A stretch of 64,000 bases of DNA from Chitinophagaceae bacterium UBA1946. GTDB taxonomy: Bacteria; Bacteroidota; Bacteroidia; Chitinophagales; Chitinophagaceae. This document shows positions 44,311 through 54,341 of this stretch, one piece after another. Position 1 is the stretch's first letter. Each line of letters starts with the position of its first letter. The translations under genes and the position numbers were made by a program. The notes under the pieces are model-generated. The model did no database searches. It was not told where the DNA came from and was given only the letters and a program-made list of their open reading frames with translations. The DNA lies in the NCBI GenBank assembly GCA_002336815.1, contig DDEU01000078.1:35706-99705 (forward strand), written 5' to 3'.

Positions 44311-44773
44311 AGTGGGTGGTTTTTTTATTACTGTTGTTGAAATAATGATTACTATGAATGTGCCAAACAGCTAAAACCAATACCAGCAAGGGTTTGGGCG
44401 TTTATTAGTCCCAGGAATTGTCTATATTCTGGAAAATATCCTTTTTTTTTATTCCAAAAAATGAACCGGATGGGCTGATGTAAGACACCAAAGCCCGGAG
44501 CGGAGGCATGATAAAGGGGGATTTATCAGGGGATAAGGATCCTATTGCAAGGGGAACTCAGGCGGCGGCATTTCGGAAGGCCTTAATGCCAGTAATTCTG
44601 AAAACAGTAAGAGGGGCTGGCCAAACTGTGATCCTGAGAAAATGCAGGTGAGTGTTGAAGAGGAAAAGCCTGGGCGTAGATGACCAGTGCAAATACCCGT
44701 TTGAGTTACATAGCCCGTACAAGTTCACTTATGGGATAATTTGACTGGAAGAATACCGTTTTCCACAAAACCA
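44311..44773. other. 463-base intergenic stretch
   Basis: Between the small FN3-like gene and the oxidoreductase gene, both on the minus strand. No ORF above ~35 codons looks real. A short direct repeat (GGGGATTTATC, GGGGATAAGG, ~44515-44538) is the only pattern noticed. The promoter of the FN3-like gene must lie at its left end. Confidence 0.4.
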
Positions 44774-45790
44774 TTACCACTGTACCACCACCTTTCCCAT
44801 ACTCTTTCTTTTTTCAAGATAATCGTGGGCTGCGGCAATGTCATTGATGTTAAAAACCTTGCCGATGGTTGGCACAAATACTTTCTCTTTGGTTAAACGG
44901 ATCACTGCTTCCAGGCAACGCTGCAGTACTTCCGGTTTTTCATCTGCTATCCGCAGCATGTTAATGCCAATGATGGCTTTGGAAGGCATCATCAGCATCA
45001 AAGGGTGATAAAATCCGAACCCAAGTGCCGTTGTTATTTTTCCAAATATGTTTTTATTGCTGATCTCCGCAGCGCCATAACAAATGAGCCTGCCGCCTGC
45101 CGCCAGCGAACGAAATCCTTTTTTTACGGAGGCGCCGCCCACTGCATCAAAGATCACATCCACGCCCTTGCCATTGGTCAGCCGTTTGATCTCCGTTTCA
45201 AAATCCTGCTCCTTGTAGTTGATGGGGTGCTGCACTCCCAGCGATGATAAGTAATCCAGTTTGGCAACACTGCCTGCAGTGGAAAAAATTTCGCATCCCC
45301 GGTATTTGGCAAACTGCACGAGGGCCGTGCCTACTCCGCCGGCACCCGATTGTATCAATACCTTATCTCCCTTGTGCAAATTCACCATCTCTGCGGCAGC
45401 AAAATAAGCCGTGCAGTACTGGGTGGTAAGTGCAGTGGCGGTCGCATTGTCCATCCCGTCTTCAATCACGGCAACAGCGCTTGCCTTCGTAACAGCATAT
45501 TCGGCATACCCACCAAACCTTGTCATGGCCGTAACCCGGTCTCCCGCCTTTACATTTGTCACCGCTGTTCCGGCAGCTTCCACAATTCCGGCAACATCGT
45601 AACCCAGTATGGCAGGGATGGGAGGTGCTTCTTTATACATATCCCTCCGGGCCATCACATCGGCAAAGTTCAATCCGAATGCTGCTACTTTTATCAGTAC
45701 CTCATCGTTTTGAGGTATTGGTTTTGGAACTTCCCTTATTTCAAACGCCCCGAAAGCATCACCTGTTTTTATCAATACTGCTGCTTTCAT
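44774..45790 (-). CDS. Zinc-free quinone-type medium-chain oxidoreductase
   Basis: 338 residues, MDR superfamily. GroES-like part: EVLIKVAAFGLNFADVMAR and PAILGYDVAGIVEAAG. Nucleotide-binding fold: DKVLIQSGAGGVGTALVQFA with the GxGGVG loop typical for NADPH. The catalytic zinc ligands of alcohol dehydrogenases are absent (GLNFADV where Cys would be), so it belongs with quinone oxidoreductases and the VAT-1 group. It probably reduces quinones or enals with NADPH in the cytosol. Monocistronic; it diverges from the YD-like repeat gene. Confidence 0.9.
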   Translation of the reverse strand: MKAAVLIKTGDAFGAFEIREVPKPIPQNDEVLIKVAAFGLNFADVMARRDMYKEAPPIPAILGYDVAGIVEAAGTAVTNVKAGDRVTAMTRFGGYAEYAVTKASAVAVIEDGMDNATATALTTQYCTAYFAAAEMVNLHKGDKVLIQSGAGGVGTALVQFAKYRGCEIFSTAGSVAKLDYLSSLGVQHPINYKEQDFETEIKRLTNGKGVDVIFDAVGGASVKKGFRSLAAGGRLICYGAAEISNKNIFGKITTALGFGFYHPLMLMMPSKAIIGINMLRIADEKPEVLQRCLEAVIRLTKEKVFVPTIGKVFNINDIAAAHDYLEKRKSMGKVVVQW

Positions 45791-45947
45791 TATTTTGGAA
45801 GATTACTGGTTGAACAGGCAAATTAGGATTATATCCCGAAATGAAAATGGTAAAGCTTTTGCAGTTTGAAACCCGTTCGGCAGGGGTTATATGCCATTTG
45901 ATTTTTTAGTGTTAATTTCAAGTAATGAACCACAAAAAGTTAGTTTA

Positions 45948-46877
45948 ATGACAGGAACACAAAGAAGATATTTTCTCCTGCTGGCACTGCTGGTTCCAGC
46001 TCTGTTCAGCATTGCGCAAAAGCCGCAAAAGCAACTGGCAGAACTGGGTTTGAAAGGAAATGTAAGGTCAATGGCAGAAAGGTCTTACGTTGCCATGGAG
46101 AATTTTGGCAAGCCGGTAAAGGGCGAAAGCAGCACCGACAACTCAGACTATACTTTTTTAAAGAGCGGCGATCTTTCCGAACAGAATATCTACAACCAGA
46201 ACGGCAGCCTGCGCATGCGTCATGTATACCTGTACAATGCTGCCGGGAAATTATCCGAACAGCAGCTTTTTAATCCAGGGGGCGGCATGAGGTCAAAGTT
46301 CAGGTACCGTTACAATGGCAGTGGCAACCTGGTAGAACAGGATCTTCAAAAACCTGATGGACAATTGATCTCAAAATACCTGTACGAATATGACAGCAGG
46401 GGAAAGCAGGTGGCCTTTAAATGGTTTAACAGCGATGGCGTAATGGACGAAAAAACATTGTATAGCTATGATGAAAAAGGAAACCAGGTGGCCTGGATAT
46501 CCTTTGATGCGGATAGCACTTTGCTGGTGAAGGCGACCTACGGTTATGATATGAATGGAAACATAACAGAAGAAAACCTGTACCGTTCGGCAGACAGCCT
46601 GGAAAAGCGCTCCTTCTTTACATACGACCTCAGCAACAAACTCATTGGATCCATTGAATACAACAGCAGTAATGTATTGGTGAAAACTGTGCAGTATAAA
46701 TATGATGCAGAAGGTAATTTGCTGGAAGAAGTTTGGTTCAACAAAGAAAATGAACAACAGGATCAATACACTTACAAATACACTTACGACAAGCGTCACA
46801 ACTGGATCAAAAAAATGGTATCCAGGAATGCGGTGTCTGTAACGATCGTAGAAAGAGAACTCCAGTATTTTAAATAA
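45948..46877 (+). CDS. Exported YD-like repeat protein
   Basis: 309 residues from the ATG at 45948 (MTGTQRRYFLLLALLVPALF, signal peptide ending SIAQ); the frame is open further upstream to 45891. The rest consists of about eight ~24-residue repeats with a consensus like YxYDxxGNxxExxxxxxDG: YEYDSRGKQVAFKWFNSDG, YSYDEKGNQVAWISFDAD, YGYDMNGNITEENLYRSA, YKYDAEGNLLEEVWFNKE. This is the RHS/YD-type (and MORN-like) repeat architecture of exported proteins, without a toxin or core domain. The protein is probably anchored or free in the periplasm; function unknown. It has a good terminator. Confidence 0.75.
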   Translation: MTGTQRRYFLLLALLVPALFSIAQKPQKQLAELGLKGNVRSMAERSYVAMENFGKPVKGESSTDNSDYTFLKSGDLSEQNIYNQNGSLRMRHVYLYNAAGKLSEQQLFNPGGGMRSKFRYRYNGSGNLVEQDLQKPDGQLISKYLYEYDSRGKQVAFKWFNSDGVMDEKTLYSYDEKGNQVAWISFDADSTLLVKATYGYDMNGNITEENLYRSADSLEKRSFFTYDLSNKLIGSIEYNSSNVLVKTVQYKYDAEGNLLEEVWFNKENEQQDQYTYKYTYDKRHNWIKKMVSRNAVSVTIVERELQYFK

Positions 46878-46895
46878 AATATTTTACATTGCCGG

Positions 46896-46919
46896 GCAAC
46901 TGCATCGCAGTTGCTTTTT
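46896..46919 (+). terminator. Terminator of the YD-repeat gene
   Basis: GCAACTG (46896-46902) / CAGTTGC (46908-46914) with a 5-base loop and TTTTT after it (46915-46919). It overlaps a possible upstream TTG start (46911) for the next gene, which argues for the later start at 46962. Confidence 0.9.
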
Positions 46920-46961
46920 CATTTTGGTTTTATTGTATCTTTAATTGTAAACAAAAAGCAT

Positions 46962-48374
46962 TTGGTACATTTTATTTTAAACGACCAGGAAGTTACCACC
47001 TCTTTGCCCAAAGGCACGCCCTTGCTTGATTTTATCCGTTATCACAAAAGGCTTACCGGAACAAAGATCGGTTGCCGCGAAGGTGACTGTGGTGCCTGCT
47101 CTGTATTGGTAGGGGAAATAAAGAATGGCGAATTGCAGTATCGTTCAGCAACCTCCTGCCTGATGGCCATTGGCAATGCAAGGGGCAAACACATCGTAAC
47201 CGTAGAGGGAACCAATGTAACAGGACTTAACTTTATACAACAATCTTTTGCAGACGAGGGGGCTTCGCAATGTGGTTTTTGTACACCGGGTTTCATGATA
47301 TCCCTGGCAGGCTTTACACTCAGTGCGAAAGAAGCAACAATGCCGGAAGCCATTGATGCAGTCAATGGAAATATATGTCGCTGTACCGGGTATAAATCCA
47401 TAGAAAGGGCCATCGCTAAAATTTCCAAAAAACTCGGCGGAAGAAAGCAGGAGGATGCCATCGAATTCGCCGTCACAAACAATTTCCTGCCTGCTTATTT
47501 CAGGGAGATCAAACAACGACTGGTGAACCTGGATGCGCCGGTAATTAAAGTGACTGCAGAAAACGGTTTGCTGCCGAAGTTTTTGGGTGGCGGTACCGAT
47601 CTTTATGTACAGCAGCATGATACCATGCACCAGGAAGACATTGATTTTCTATTTGATAAGTCAGAACTGAACGGGATCACACAGGTTGGTAATACCTGTT
47701 ATCTTGGGGCAGCCACCACCGTTACTGATGTGGCAGAATCGCCCATTTTTAACCGCTATTTCCCGGGGCTCACTAAATACATCCGGCTGGTGAGTTCCAC
47801 GCAAATACGCAATATGGCTACTATTGCCGGCAACCTCGTGAATGCGTCGCCCATCGGTGATTTTACCATTTTCTTTTTAGCACTGGATGCAAGATTGGTA
47901 TTAAGCGATGGCGTTAATAAGAGAGCCGTAGCCCTGCAGCAGTTTTACAAAGGATATAAAAAGTTAGACAAAACAAAAGAAGAATACATTGAGCAGATCT
48001 GGTTCGAACTGCCAACAGAGGCGGCCAAATTTAATTTTGAGAAAGTATGCAAGCGTACACACCTCGACATTGCGAGTGTGAACAGTGCGCTGACTGTGCA
48101 TACCCATGATGGAAAAATCACAAAGGCGCATTTGTCTGCCGGGGGGGTAGGACCGGTGCCGGCCTATCTTGCGAAAGCATCGGCATTCCTGCTGGATAAG
48201 CCTGTTGAGGAAGCTGTGATTGAGGAAGCAGTTGCCATTGCCGGGTCTGAAATTTCTCCCATCAGTGATGCAAGGGGAACCGCAGCCTACAAATGTTTTC
48301 TGCTGGGGCAATTGATCAGGGCACACTTTATCACACTGTTTCCGGAACTTAAAATGAACTTATTGCCAGCCTGA
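46962..48374 (+). CDS. xdhA: Xanthine dehydrogenase small subunit (2Fe-2S/FAD)
   Basis: 470 residues from the TTG at 46962, which starts the family-like sequence (M)VHFILNDQEVTTSL; the frame extends to a TTG at 46911, but that codon lies inside the preceding gene's terminator. The first [2Fe-2S] cluster has Cys38, Cys43, Cys46 and Cys66 (CREGDCGACSVL); the second has Cys104, Cys107, Cys139 and Cys141 (CGFCTP, CRCTG). The FAD domain contains LGGGTDLYVQQHD and NMATIAGNLVNASPIGD. The subunit passes electrons from the Mo site to FAD/NAD during oxidation of hypoxanthine to xanthine and urate. The large subunit is next on the same strand. The maturation factor XdhC is not in the window. Confidence 0.88.
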   Translation: MVHFILNDQEVTTSLPKGTPLLDFIRYHKRLTGTKIGCREGDCGACSVLVGEIKNGELQYRSATSCLMAIGNARGKHIVTVEGTNVTGLNFIQQSFADEGASQCGFCTPGFMISLAGFTLSAKEATMPEAIDAVNGNICRCTGYKSIERAIAKISKKLGGRKQEDAIEFAVTNNFLPAYFREIKQRLVNLDAPVIKVTAENGLLPKFLGGGTDLYVQQHDTMHQEDIDFLFDKSELNGITQVGNTCYLGAATTVTDVAESPIFNRYFPGLTKYIRLVSSTQIRNMATIAGNLVNASPIGDFTIFFLALDARLVLSDGVNKRAVALQQFYKGYKKLDKTKEEYIEQIWFELPTEAAKFNFEKVCKRTHLDIASVNSALTVHTHDGKITKAHLSAGGVGPVPAYLAKASAFLLDKPVEEAVIEEAVAIAGSEISPISDARGTAAYKCFLLGQLIRAHFITLFPELKMNLLPA

Positions 48375-48492
48375 CAAGTCCTGTTTATAGTTCTTAGGTA
48401 CAGGAATAGCGAATTGCATTTAAGCTGCAACTGTTTCAAAAATCATATCATTAAAACTGCCTTTGCTACCGGCAGTGTTTCAATAAAACAAT

Positions 48493-50790
48493 ATGAAAAA
48501 TATCGACTCATATACACATACCCGGGGCGAATCCATTTACCTTGATGATATCCCCATGCTCCAGGGTACTTTGTTTGCAGCCTGTTTTGATTCTCCCGTG
48601 GCGCATGGTAAACTATTAAGCATCGACACCAGTGAGGCAGCAAAGCACAAAGGTGTGGTGAAGATATTGACGCATGAAGATGTTACCGGCATCAACCAGA
48701 TCGGCGGTATCATCCCGGATGAACCTTTGTTTGCAGATCATCATGTTCATTTCTGCGGAATGCCGGTGGCCCTGGTGCTGGCAGAAACAGATGAAGCAGC
48801 AAGACATGCGGTGAAAAAAATTAAAGTGGAGATCGAACCGCTGCCCGTGATCACCGATCCCCGGGCGGCTGCAGCAAAAGGTGAGCTGATCATTCCGCCA
48901 CGCACTTTTAAAATGGGTGACAGCGCTGCAGCCTTTGCAAAATGCGATCATGTGTTTGAAGGAACCTGCGACAATAACGGGCAGGAACACCTGTATATCG
49001 AAACACAGGGTGCTTATGCAGTACCACAGGAGAACGGCGTTATCAGGGTCTACTCTTCTACCCAGGGGCCAACGGCGGTACAGCGGGCCGTTAGTAAAGT
49101 GACCGGTTTGCCCATGCACAACATAGAGATCGATGTAACCCGCCTTGGCGGGGGATTTGGAGGCAAGGAAGACCAGGCCAATACCTGGGCCGCACTGTGT
49201 GCATTGGCCACCCATATTACCCGGCGGCCGGTGAAATATTCTTTGAGCAGGATGGAAGACATGCGCATGACAGGCAAACGGCATCCTTATTCCTCTGATT
49301 TTAAAATAGGCCTCACCAAAGACCTGAAGATCCATGCATTTGAAACAACTACTTATCAAAATGCTGGTGCTGCCGCTGATCTTTCTCCGGCAGTGATGGA
49401 ACGCACCCTGTTCCATTGTACCAATACTTATTTTGTTCCGCATGTTACAGCAACAGCTTATAGTTGTCGCACTCACCTGCCACCGAATACAGCCTTCAGG
49501 GGATTCGGCGGCCCACAGGGAATGTTCATCATTGAATCGGCGATTGCAAAAGCTGCGGATGAACTGGGTATTGATGCGTGGACGATCCAGCACAGGAATT
49601 TACTGCATACCGGCGATGAATTGCCGTATGGGCAAAAAGTAGAAAGTGAAGCAACCGAATGCTGGAGCAGGGCCGATGCTTTGTACAACCTGGAGGCGAT
49701 CCAGAACAAGGTAAAGGATTTTAATTCCGCAAATCGCCTGTACAAAAAAGGCATCGCTGTAATGCCCATCTGTTTTGGTATCTCTTTTACCAACACGCTG
49801 ATGAACCAGGCAAGGGCACTTGTGCATGTGTACACCGACGGCAGCGTGGTGGTTAGTACCGGTGCGGTGGAAATGGGGCAGGGGGTGAACACGAAAATGC
49901 TGCAGGTGGTAGCACAAACTTTCGCCATTGATCCGTCAAGGATAAAAGTGAACAGCACCAATACCTACCGCATCGCCAATACTTCGCCAACGGCTGCCAG
50001 CGCTACTGCTGATCTTAACGGGAAGGCCACCCATATAGCCTGTATCATGATCCTGAACCGGCTGAAAGAAGTAGCGGCTGCAGAGTTGAATGTGGCAGCA
50101 GGCGACATCAGCCTCAAAGAGGAATTGGTGTATGTAAACGGCATTGCATCGGAACTGCAATGGAATAAACTGGTACTAACGGCGTACAATAAACGAATCA
50201 GTTTATCTGAACATGGCCATTATTCCACACCCGAAATTCATTTTGACAAGACCAAAGAAAAAGGACACCCGTTCGCCTATCATGTGTATGGAACTGCCAT
50301 CACAGAAGTAACCGTAGATTGCCTGCGGGGAACCTATGAATTTGATTCGGTAAAGCTGGTGCATGATTTTGGAAGCAGCATGAATCCGCTGATCGACCGT
50401 GGCCAGATAGAAGGCGGCCTGGTGCAGGGCATCGGTTGGATGACAATGGAAGAGATCGTGTACGATCAACAGGGGAAACTGCGGAGCAATGCGCTCTCCA
50501 CGTACAAAGTGCCCGACATCTATGCAGTGCCCAAAGAGATCAGCATCGATTTTTTGCAGACAGAAAAAAACAACCTTGCCATCTTCCGCTCAAAGGCAGT
50601 AGGAGAGCCGCCATTGATGTATGGTATCGGGGCTTTTTTTGCATTGCGTAATGCCATCAAAAATTTTAATGCTGCCGTAAAGCCTGCGTTTGATGCGCCG
50701 ATGACCCCGGAAAAAGTATTGATGAATTTATATGGAAAAGATAACAGCATCGTTGCAGTAGAAAAGGCAGCAGTGGCTTCCTCCGTTTAA
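48493..50790 (+). CDS. xdhB: Xanthine dehydrogenase molybdopterin subunit
   Basis: 765 residues. Molybdenum-cofactor binding motifs are in order: RLGGGFGGKED (~217-227), FRGFGGPQGMF, EMGQGVNTKMLQVVAQTF, and the C-terminal RSKAVGEPPLMYGIG with the catalytic Glu705. These match XDH of bacteria such as Rhodobacter, in which the Mo subunit hydroxylates purines at C2 and C8. It follows xdhA by 118 bases on the same strand, and the pair builds the (alpha-beta)n enzyme. The gene converges with a large T9SS protein gene, leaving only 10 bases between their stops. Confidence 0.92.
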   Translation: MKNIDSYTHTRGESIYLDDIPMLQGTLFAACFDSPVAHGKLLSIDTSEAAKHKGVVKILTHEDVTGINQIGGIIPDEPLFADHHVHFCGMPVALVLAETDEAARHAVKKIKVEIEPLPVITDPRAAAAKGELIIPPRTFKMGDSAAAFAKCDHVFEGTCDNNGQEHLYIETQGAYAVPQENGVIRVYSSTQGPTAVQRAVSKVTGLPMHNIEIDVTRLGGGFGGKEDQANTWAALCALATHITRRPVKYSLSRMEDMRMTGKRHPYSSDFKIGLTKDLKIHAFETTTYQNAGAAADLSPAVMERTLFHCTNTYFVPHVTATAYSCRTHLPPNTAFRGFGGPQGMFIIESAIAKAADELGIDAWTIQHRNLLHTGDELPYGQKVESEATECWSRADALYNLEAIQNKVKDFNSANRLYKKGIAVMPICFGISFTNTLMNQARALVHVYTDGSVVVSTGAVEMGQGVNTKMLQVVAQTFAIDPSRIKVNSTNTYRIANTSPTAASATADLNGKATHIACIMILNRLKEVAAAELNVAAGDISLKEELVYVNGIASELQWNKLVLTAYNKRISLSEHGHYSTPEIHFDKTKEKGHPFAYHVYGTAITEVTVDCLRGTYEFDSVKLVHDFGSSMNPLIDRGQIEGGLVQGIGWMTMEEIVYDQQGKLRSNALSTYKVPDIYAVPKEISIDFLQTEKNNLAIFRSKAVGEPPLMYGIGAFFALRNAIKNFNAAVKPAFDAPMTPEKVLMNLYGKDNSIVAVEKAAVASSV

Positions 50791-50800
50791 ACAAGCCGGA

Positions 50801-52879
50801 TCACCTGATCAATACGGCTGTTCCTTTTAGTGATATTTTCTGGTTAATGGAATCTATATATTCCAGCATCCAGATATAGGTGCCTGGTGATTGGGGTTCA
50901 CCCCTGAAGCTGCCGTCCCACCTGAAATTCCTGTCCCTTGTTTCAAAGATGAGTTGCCCGCCCCTGTTAAACACCCTGAACCGCAGGCTGCTGGCCTTAT
51001 AAGCATTGATGGGGTACAGGTAGTCGTTAATGCCATCGTTATTGGGAGTAAATGCATTGGGCACATCGATATAACAGTTAGGCACAGCCGTAACTACTTT
51101 TAATGCTGTGTCGATACAGCCCGCTGTATCTGTTACAATTAATTTAACCCGGTAATCTTTTAAAATATTATTGAGCGTTAAAAAAGGACGTGGAGATGGA
51201 TCTTTTATGGAAGCGATCTGTCCATCATCAAAATCCCAGTACCAGGAAGTAATGACACCTGCACTGGAATCTTTCAGTAACACAATATCTGTAGGACATG
51301 CAAAGGAAGGTCCGTTCACGATGGCCTTCAACAGGCTGTCACGCAGGCTGATGGTAACGGTGCCAAATGCCCCACAACCTGTATTGTCTGTAACCTTCAC
51401 TTTGTATTTTGTTGTAACAACAGGGTTTGCCAGTGGGGTGGCAATGCTGGCATCGTTTAAACCTGTGGAGGGAGTCCAGAGGTAAGTAACACCCCCGCTT
51501 GCAGATAACTGCGCCGGTTTGCCATAACAGATGGCCTGGCTTGGGCTCACCTTGATATCAGGCCCCACGATCTGCACATAAGTGCTGTCTTTTGCACTGC
51601 ATCCTCCATAAGATTTGATATCAGCATAATACCAGCCCGTGTTCGACAATGCTGGATTGTACACATGTGGAAAAGGGGTATTGTCAAAGTAGTTATTCGG
51701 TCCTCTTACCACATAACTGGCACCGCCGTCTAATGTAAATTTCAGGTCGCCATCTTCGCAAACAGGCGAATTGCTGGTGAAAGAGAAGTCGGTCGGTAAT
51801 CCATCTACCTGCACTTTTATCACATTGGATACCACGCTGCAGCCGATCTCGTTGATCTCTGCCGCCTCTGATGCACGCAGCCTTACAAAAAAGGTATCCG
51901 ATATTGAAAAGTGGTAGGAAAGGTTAGTATTGGTTTGTCCGGGTACGTCCTGCCAATTAAAGCCACCATCAATGCTTCTTTGCCATTGGAAAGCAGGATT
52001 CACAAAATCCGGTGAAATGAATGTTGCAGCGCCAAAGGAAAATTGTTGGCTCCCGGTGCTGCCGTCCAGTTTAACGGGCGTATTGCCCTGGAAACAACTG
52101 CCCGTAAGCCATCCACCCACGCTGTTGGGAAGCGCAATGCTGAGTTTTGGACCCATGGTAGTGAACATGATATTGTCAACTGCAAACAAGGCACTGCAAC
52201 TTGAATTGGCTCCTGAAGGGTTTACACTGATTTTTGCCACCACCGTTGTTTGCCCCGGGGGCAGCGTTAGATAGAAGCCGTAATATTTTGGGAACTTAAC
52301 GATGGCTGGTGGCGGAAACGGCCAAAAACCCGGGTACCAGGCATAATTATCAGGCGACCCGCCGGCGTTTCCTGTTTGAAAAGATTGTAATACCTGGCCG
52401 CTGAGCGTTTCAACACTCATGGTGAGGTTGGGATACATGCACGATGAAGTGCCAAAATTGTGAATGCCCATGGAAAAGAGGAAGGTCTTGTTCGTACATA
52501 CGTTCCTGATAGTATCAACATACAGTATTTTAGGAACTGGAGATGCCGCCGCATTCACCACCATCATATATCCCAACTCACCGGCCATGGGCACAATGTC
52601 TAAAAAAGTATGACCGGCGTCTTCCTTTAATGTGTTGGGTACCGTGCAGGTAGCTTTGTTTACAATGCTGTATTGCCCGGAGATAATACAGGAGTCTGTA
52701 CTGTAAATAAATTCAGTTCTGCCCGGCGGCAGTGGTGGGCCGGGATTAGATGCCCCCTTTCCAAACGCCATATTGATACCGGCACCCCAGGGAATGGTTA
52801 CTGGCTGGGCGTTGCAGGCGAAGCAATAAATAAACCCTGTAATGAAGAGATAAAGCCTCAGGGGTGATCTTATCGTCAT
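50801..52879 (-). CDS. T9SS type B (gliding-motility C-terminal) surface protein with PKD domain
   Basis: 692 residues from the ATG at 52879 (MTIRSPLRLYLFITGFIYCF, signal peptide). The N-terminal ~250 residues are a beta-rich secreted region (IPWGAGINMAFGKGASNPG). Ig-like segments with SYHFSISDTFFVRLRASEA, and PKD-type domains (CYGKPAQLSASGGVTYLWTP; DIVLLKDSSAGVITSWYWDF) follow. The C-terminal sorting domain is the gliding-motility type: IDVPNAFTPNNDGINDYLYP, FRVFNRGGQLIFET, GTYIWMLEYID. Type B tails need the PorP/SprF partner, absent here. It is probably an adhesin anchored on the surface. Confidence 0.9.
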   Translation of the reverse strand: MTIRSPLRLYLFITGFIYCFACNAQPVTIPWGAGINMAFGKGASNPGPPLPPGRTEFIYSTDSCIISGQYSIVNKATCTVPNTLKEDAGHTFLDIVPMAGELGYMMVVNAAASPVPKILYVDTIRNVCTNKTFLFSMGIHNFGTSSCMYPNLTMSVETLSGQVLQSFQTGNAGGSPDNYAWYPGFWPFPPPAIVKFPKYYGFYLTLPPGQTTVVAKISVNPSGANSSCSALFAVDNIMFTTMGPKLSIALPNSVGGWLTGSCFQGNTPVKLDGSTGSQQFSFGAATFISPDFVNPAFQWQRSIDGGFNWQDVPGQTNTNLSYHFSISDTFFVRLRASEAAEINEIGCSVVSNVIKVQVDGLPTDFSFTSNSPVCEDGDLKFTLDGGASYVVRGPNNYFDNTPFPHVYNPALSNTGWYYADIKSYGGCSAKDSTYVQIVGPDIKVSPSQAICYGKPAQLSASGGVTYLWTPSTGLNDASIATPLANPVVTTKYKVKVTDNTGCGAFGTVTISLRDSLLKAIVNGPSFACPTDIVLLKDSSAGVITSWYWDFDDGQIASIKDPSPRPFLTLNNILKDYRVKLIVTDTAGCIDTALKVVTAVPNCYIDVPNAFTPNNDGINDYLYPINAYKASSLRFRVFNRGGQLIFETRDRNFRWDGSFRGEPQSPGTYIWMLEYIDSINQKISLKGTAVLIR

Positions 52880-53119
52880 TTTCACAGTGTATTGTAAACC
52901 AAATATACCTTTAAAAGCAACCATTTGCAAGGACAGGTTATCAACGCTTGTAAAAGACCGTTAGCATAACGGCTGTCGCTGAGCAGGACAATGCACTATG
53001 GGTCAGGTAGAAATTAAGATATATAAAAGATAGCAGCAATGCGATTGTTGGTTGATATGGCGTATGCAACCCTCTCACTACCCAGGTTGTCATCTAAAAT
53101 GAGATTAAATGCCTATAAC

Positions 53120-53551
53120 ATGAAAGTATATTTATTAAGCATCCTGTTTTTTATATGTTTTGTTTCCTGTAAAAAAGCTGCAACTACGTCATGCGGAACA
53201 ACAATGACTGATATTGCCGGAAACTATAAAATAATCAAGTATGAATCGGTTTCTTACAACACAGGGGCTACCCAGGATATGACCACTGCTTTACCCGGTT
53301 GCATGCTTTCCGCTATTTATCATTTTAATAGTGACGGCACCGCCACCTATTCTGAATCAGGTAGCTGTGATGGAAGCAGGGATGGTACCTGGGCTGCATC
53401 CAATGCTGGTTTTCACAGCACATTTGCCTCGGTCAATGGTAATCGTATTGACGCCACATCAATCACCAGTTGGGATTGTACCAATTTGGTATTAACTACT
53501 ATGTTTCCTTCTGTTAATTATAATTACAGGTTCACGTTATCTAAGCTGTGA
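53120..53551 (+). CDS. Lipocalin-like lipoprotein
   Basis: 143 residues from the ATG at 53120 (MKVYLLSILFFICFVSCKKA), chosen for the lipobox FVSC with Lys-Lys after the Cys; the frame is open further upstream. The mature part resembles lipocalin-like proteins of Bacteroidota: TDIAGNYKIIKYESVSYN near the start, then IYHFNSDGTATYSESGSCDG and a last strand NYNYRFTLSKL. Lipocalins are eight-stranded barrels for small hydrophobic ligands. It diverges from the type B T9SS gene and probably sits in the inner leaflet of the outer membrane. Ligand unknown. Confidence 0.75.
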   Translation: MKVYLLSILFFICFVSCKKAATTSCGTTMTDIAGNYKIIKYESVSYNTGATQDMTTALPGCMLSAIYHFNSDGTATYSESGSCDGSRDGTWAASNAGFHSTFASVNGNRIDATSITSWDCTNLVLTTMFPSVNYNYRFTLSKL

Positions 53552-53779
53552 TCCCATACTTCTTAATAATAGATTTCCCGGACATACTTTAGAGGCTTTG
53601 AGCAGATCAGCTACATGCGAAAATCATAGCCGTCACAGCAGTCAACAAAACTGTTACTTATAAATGCGGCTTGACGTCAAACCAACAGCAGTTTGGATCG
53701 TCAAGCTTTAATGCGGATTGGACGAATAACTGGTAGGAGACACTATAGACAACTGAGTTTTTACAAAGCATTGGGATGC

Positions 53780-54199
53780 TTATTTATATTTTTCCTTGTA
53801 ATGTTTTACAGAACTGGTCACCAGTTTTTCCAACACTTTCACATCCACATCAGCCAATTTTTTAATGTACACACAGGCCTTGGCGGTTTTGTGTTTCCCA
53901 AATTTTTCCAGGAGTTTTTCTTTGCCCTCAAAATTGGGGATGTATAAGGAGAATTCGCTTTTTCTTGGGGAGAAGCCAACCATGGGCGCATCCCCCTCAT
54001 GGCCGCTTTCATATTTGTAATGATAACTGCCAAAGCCAATGATACTTGGGCCCCACATTTTCGGTTCAAACCCGGTTTGCTTTTTCATGATCTCAATAAG
54101 TTGGTTGCAGTCAGCCTGCCGTTGAGCATCATCCACTTTTTTTACAAAGCCTGCCACACTCAATTCGGTTTCTACTGTTTTGGGAGATGCTTTAGCCAT
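53780..54199 (-). CDS. DUF1801 domain protein
   Basis: 139 residues from the ATG at 54199 (MAKASPKTVETELSVAGFVK), chosen as the family-like start. DUF1801/YdhG-like pattern: QLIEIMKKQTGFEPKMWGPS, IIGFGSYHYKYESGHEGDAP, MVGFSPRKSEFSLYIPNF, CVYIKKLADVDVKVLEKLV. These small soluble proteins of unknown role resemble Fe-S frataxin-like and cold-shock folds, but no reaction is established. Cytosolic. It is followed upstream by the S9 peptidase gene's region; they run in the same direction with a gap of ~140 bases. Confidence 0.85.
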   Translation of the reverse strand: MAKASPKTVETELSVAGFVKKVDDAQRQADCNQLIEIMKKQTGFEPKMWGPSIIGFGSYHYKYESGHEGDAPMVGFSPRKSEFSLYIPNFEGKEKLLEKFGKHKTAKACVYIKKLADVDVKVLEKLVTSSVKHYKEKYK

Positions 54200-54341
54200 G
54201 TAAAATCGTTTCTTTAAAATTAAAAAAGATTCTTCAACATGCAAAACCAGGTACCTGGCGCATATTTTATTTCAGCTTTCATAAATATGCCTGCCACTGG
54301 GGAAATTCACCTGCAGAAGCAGCGCTTGGTGCTCTACCACA

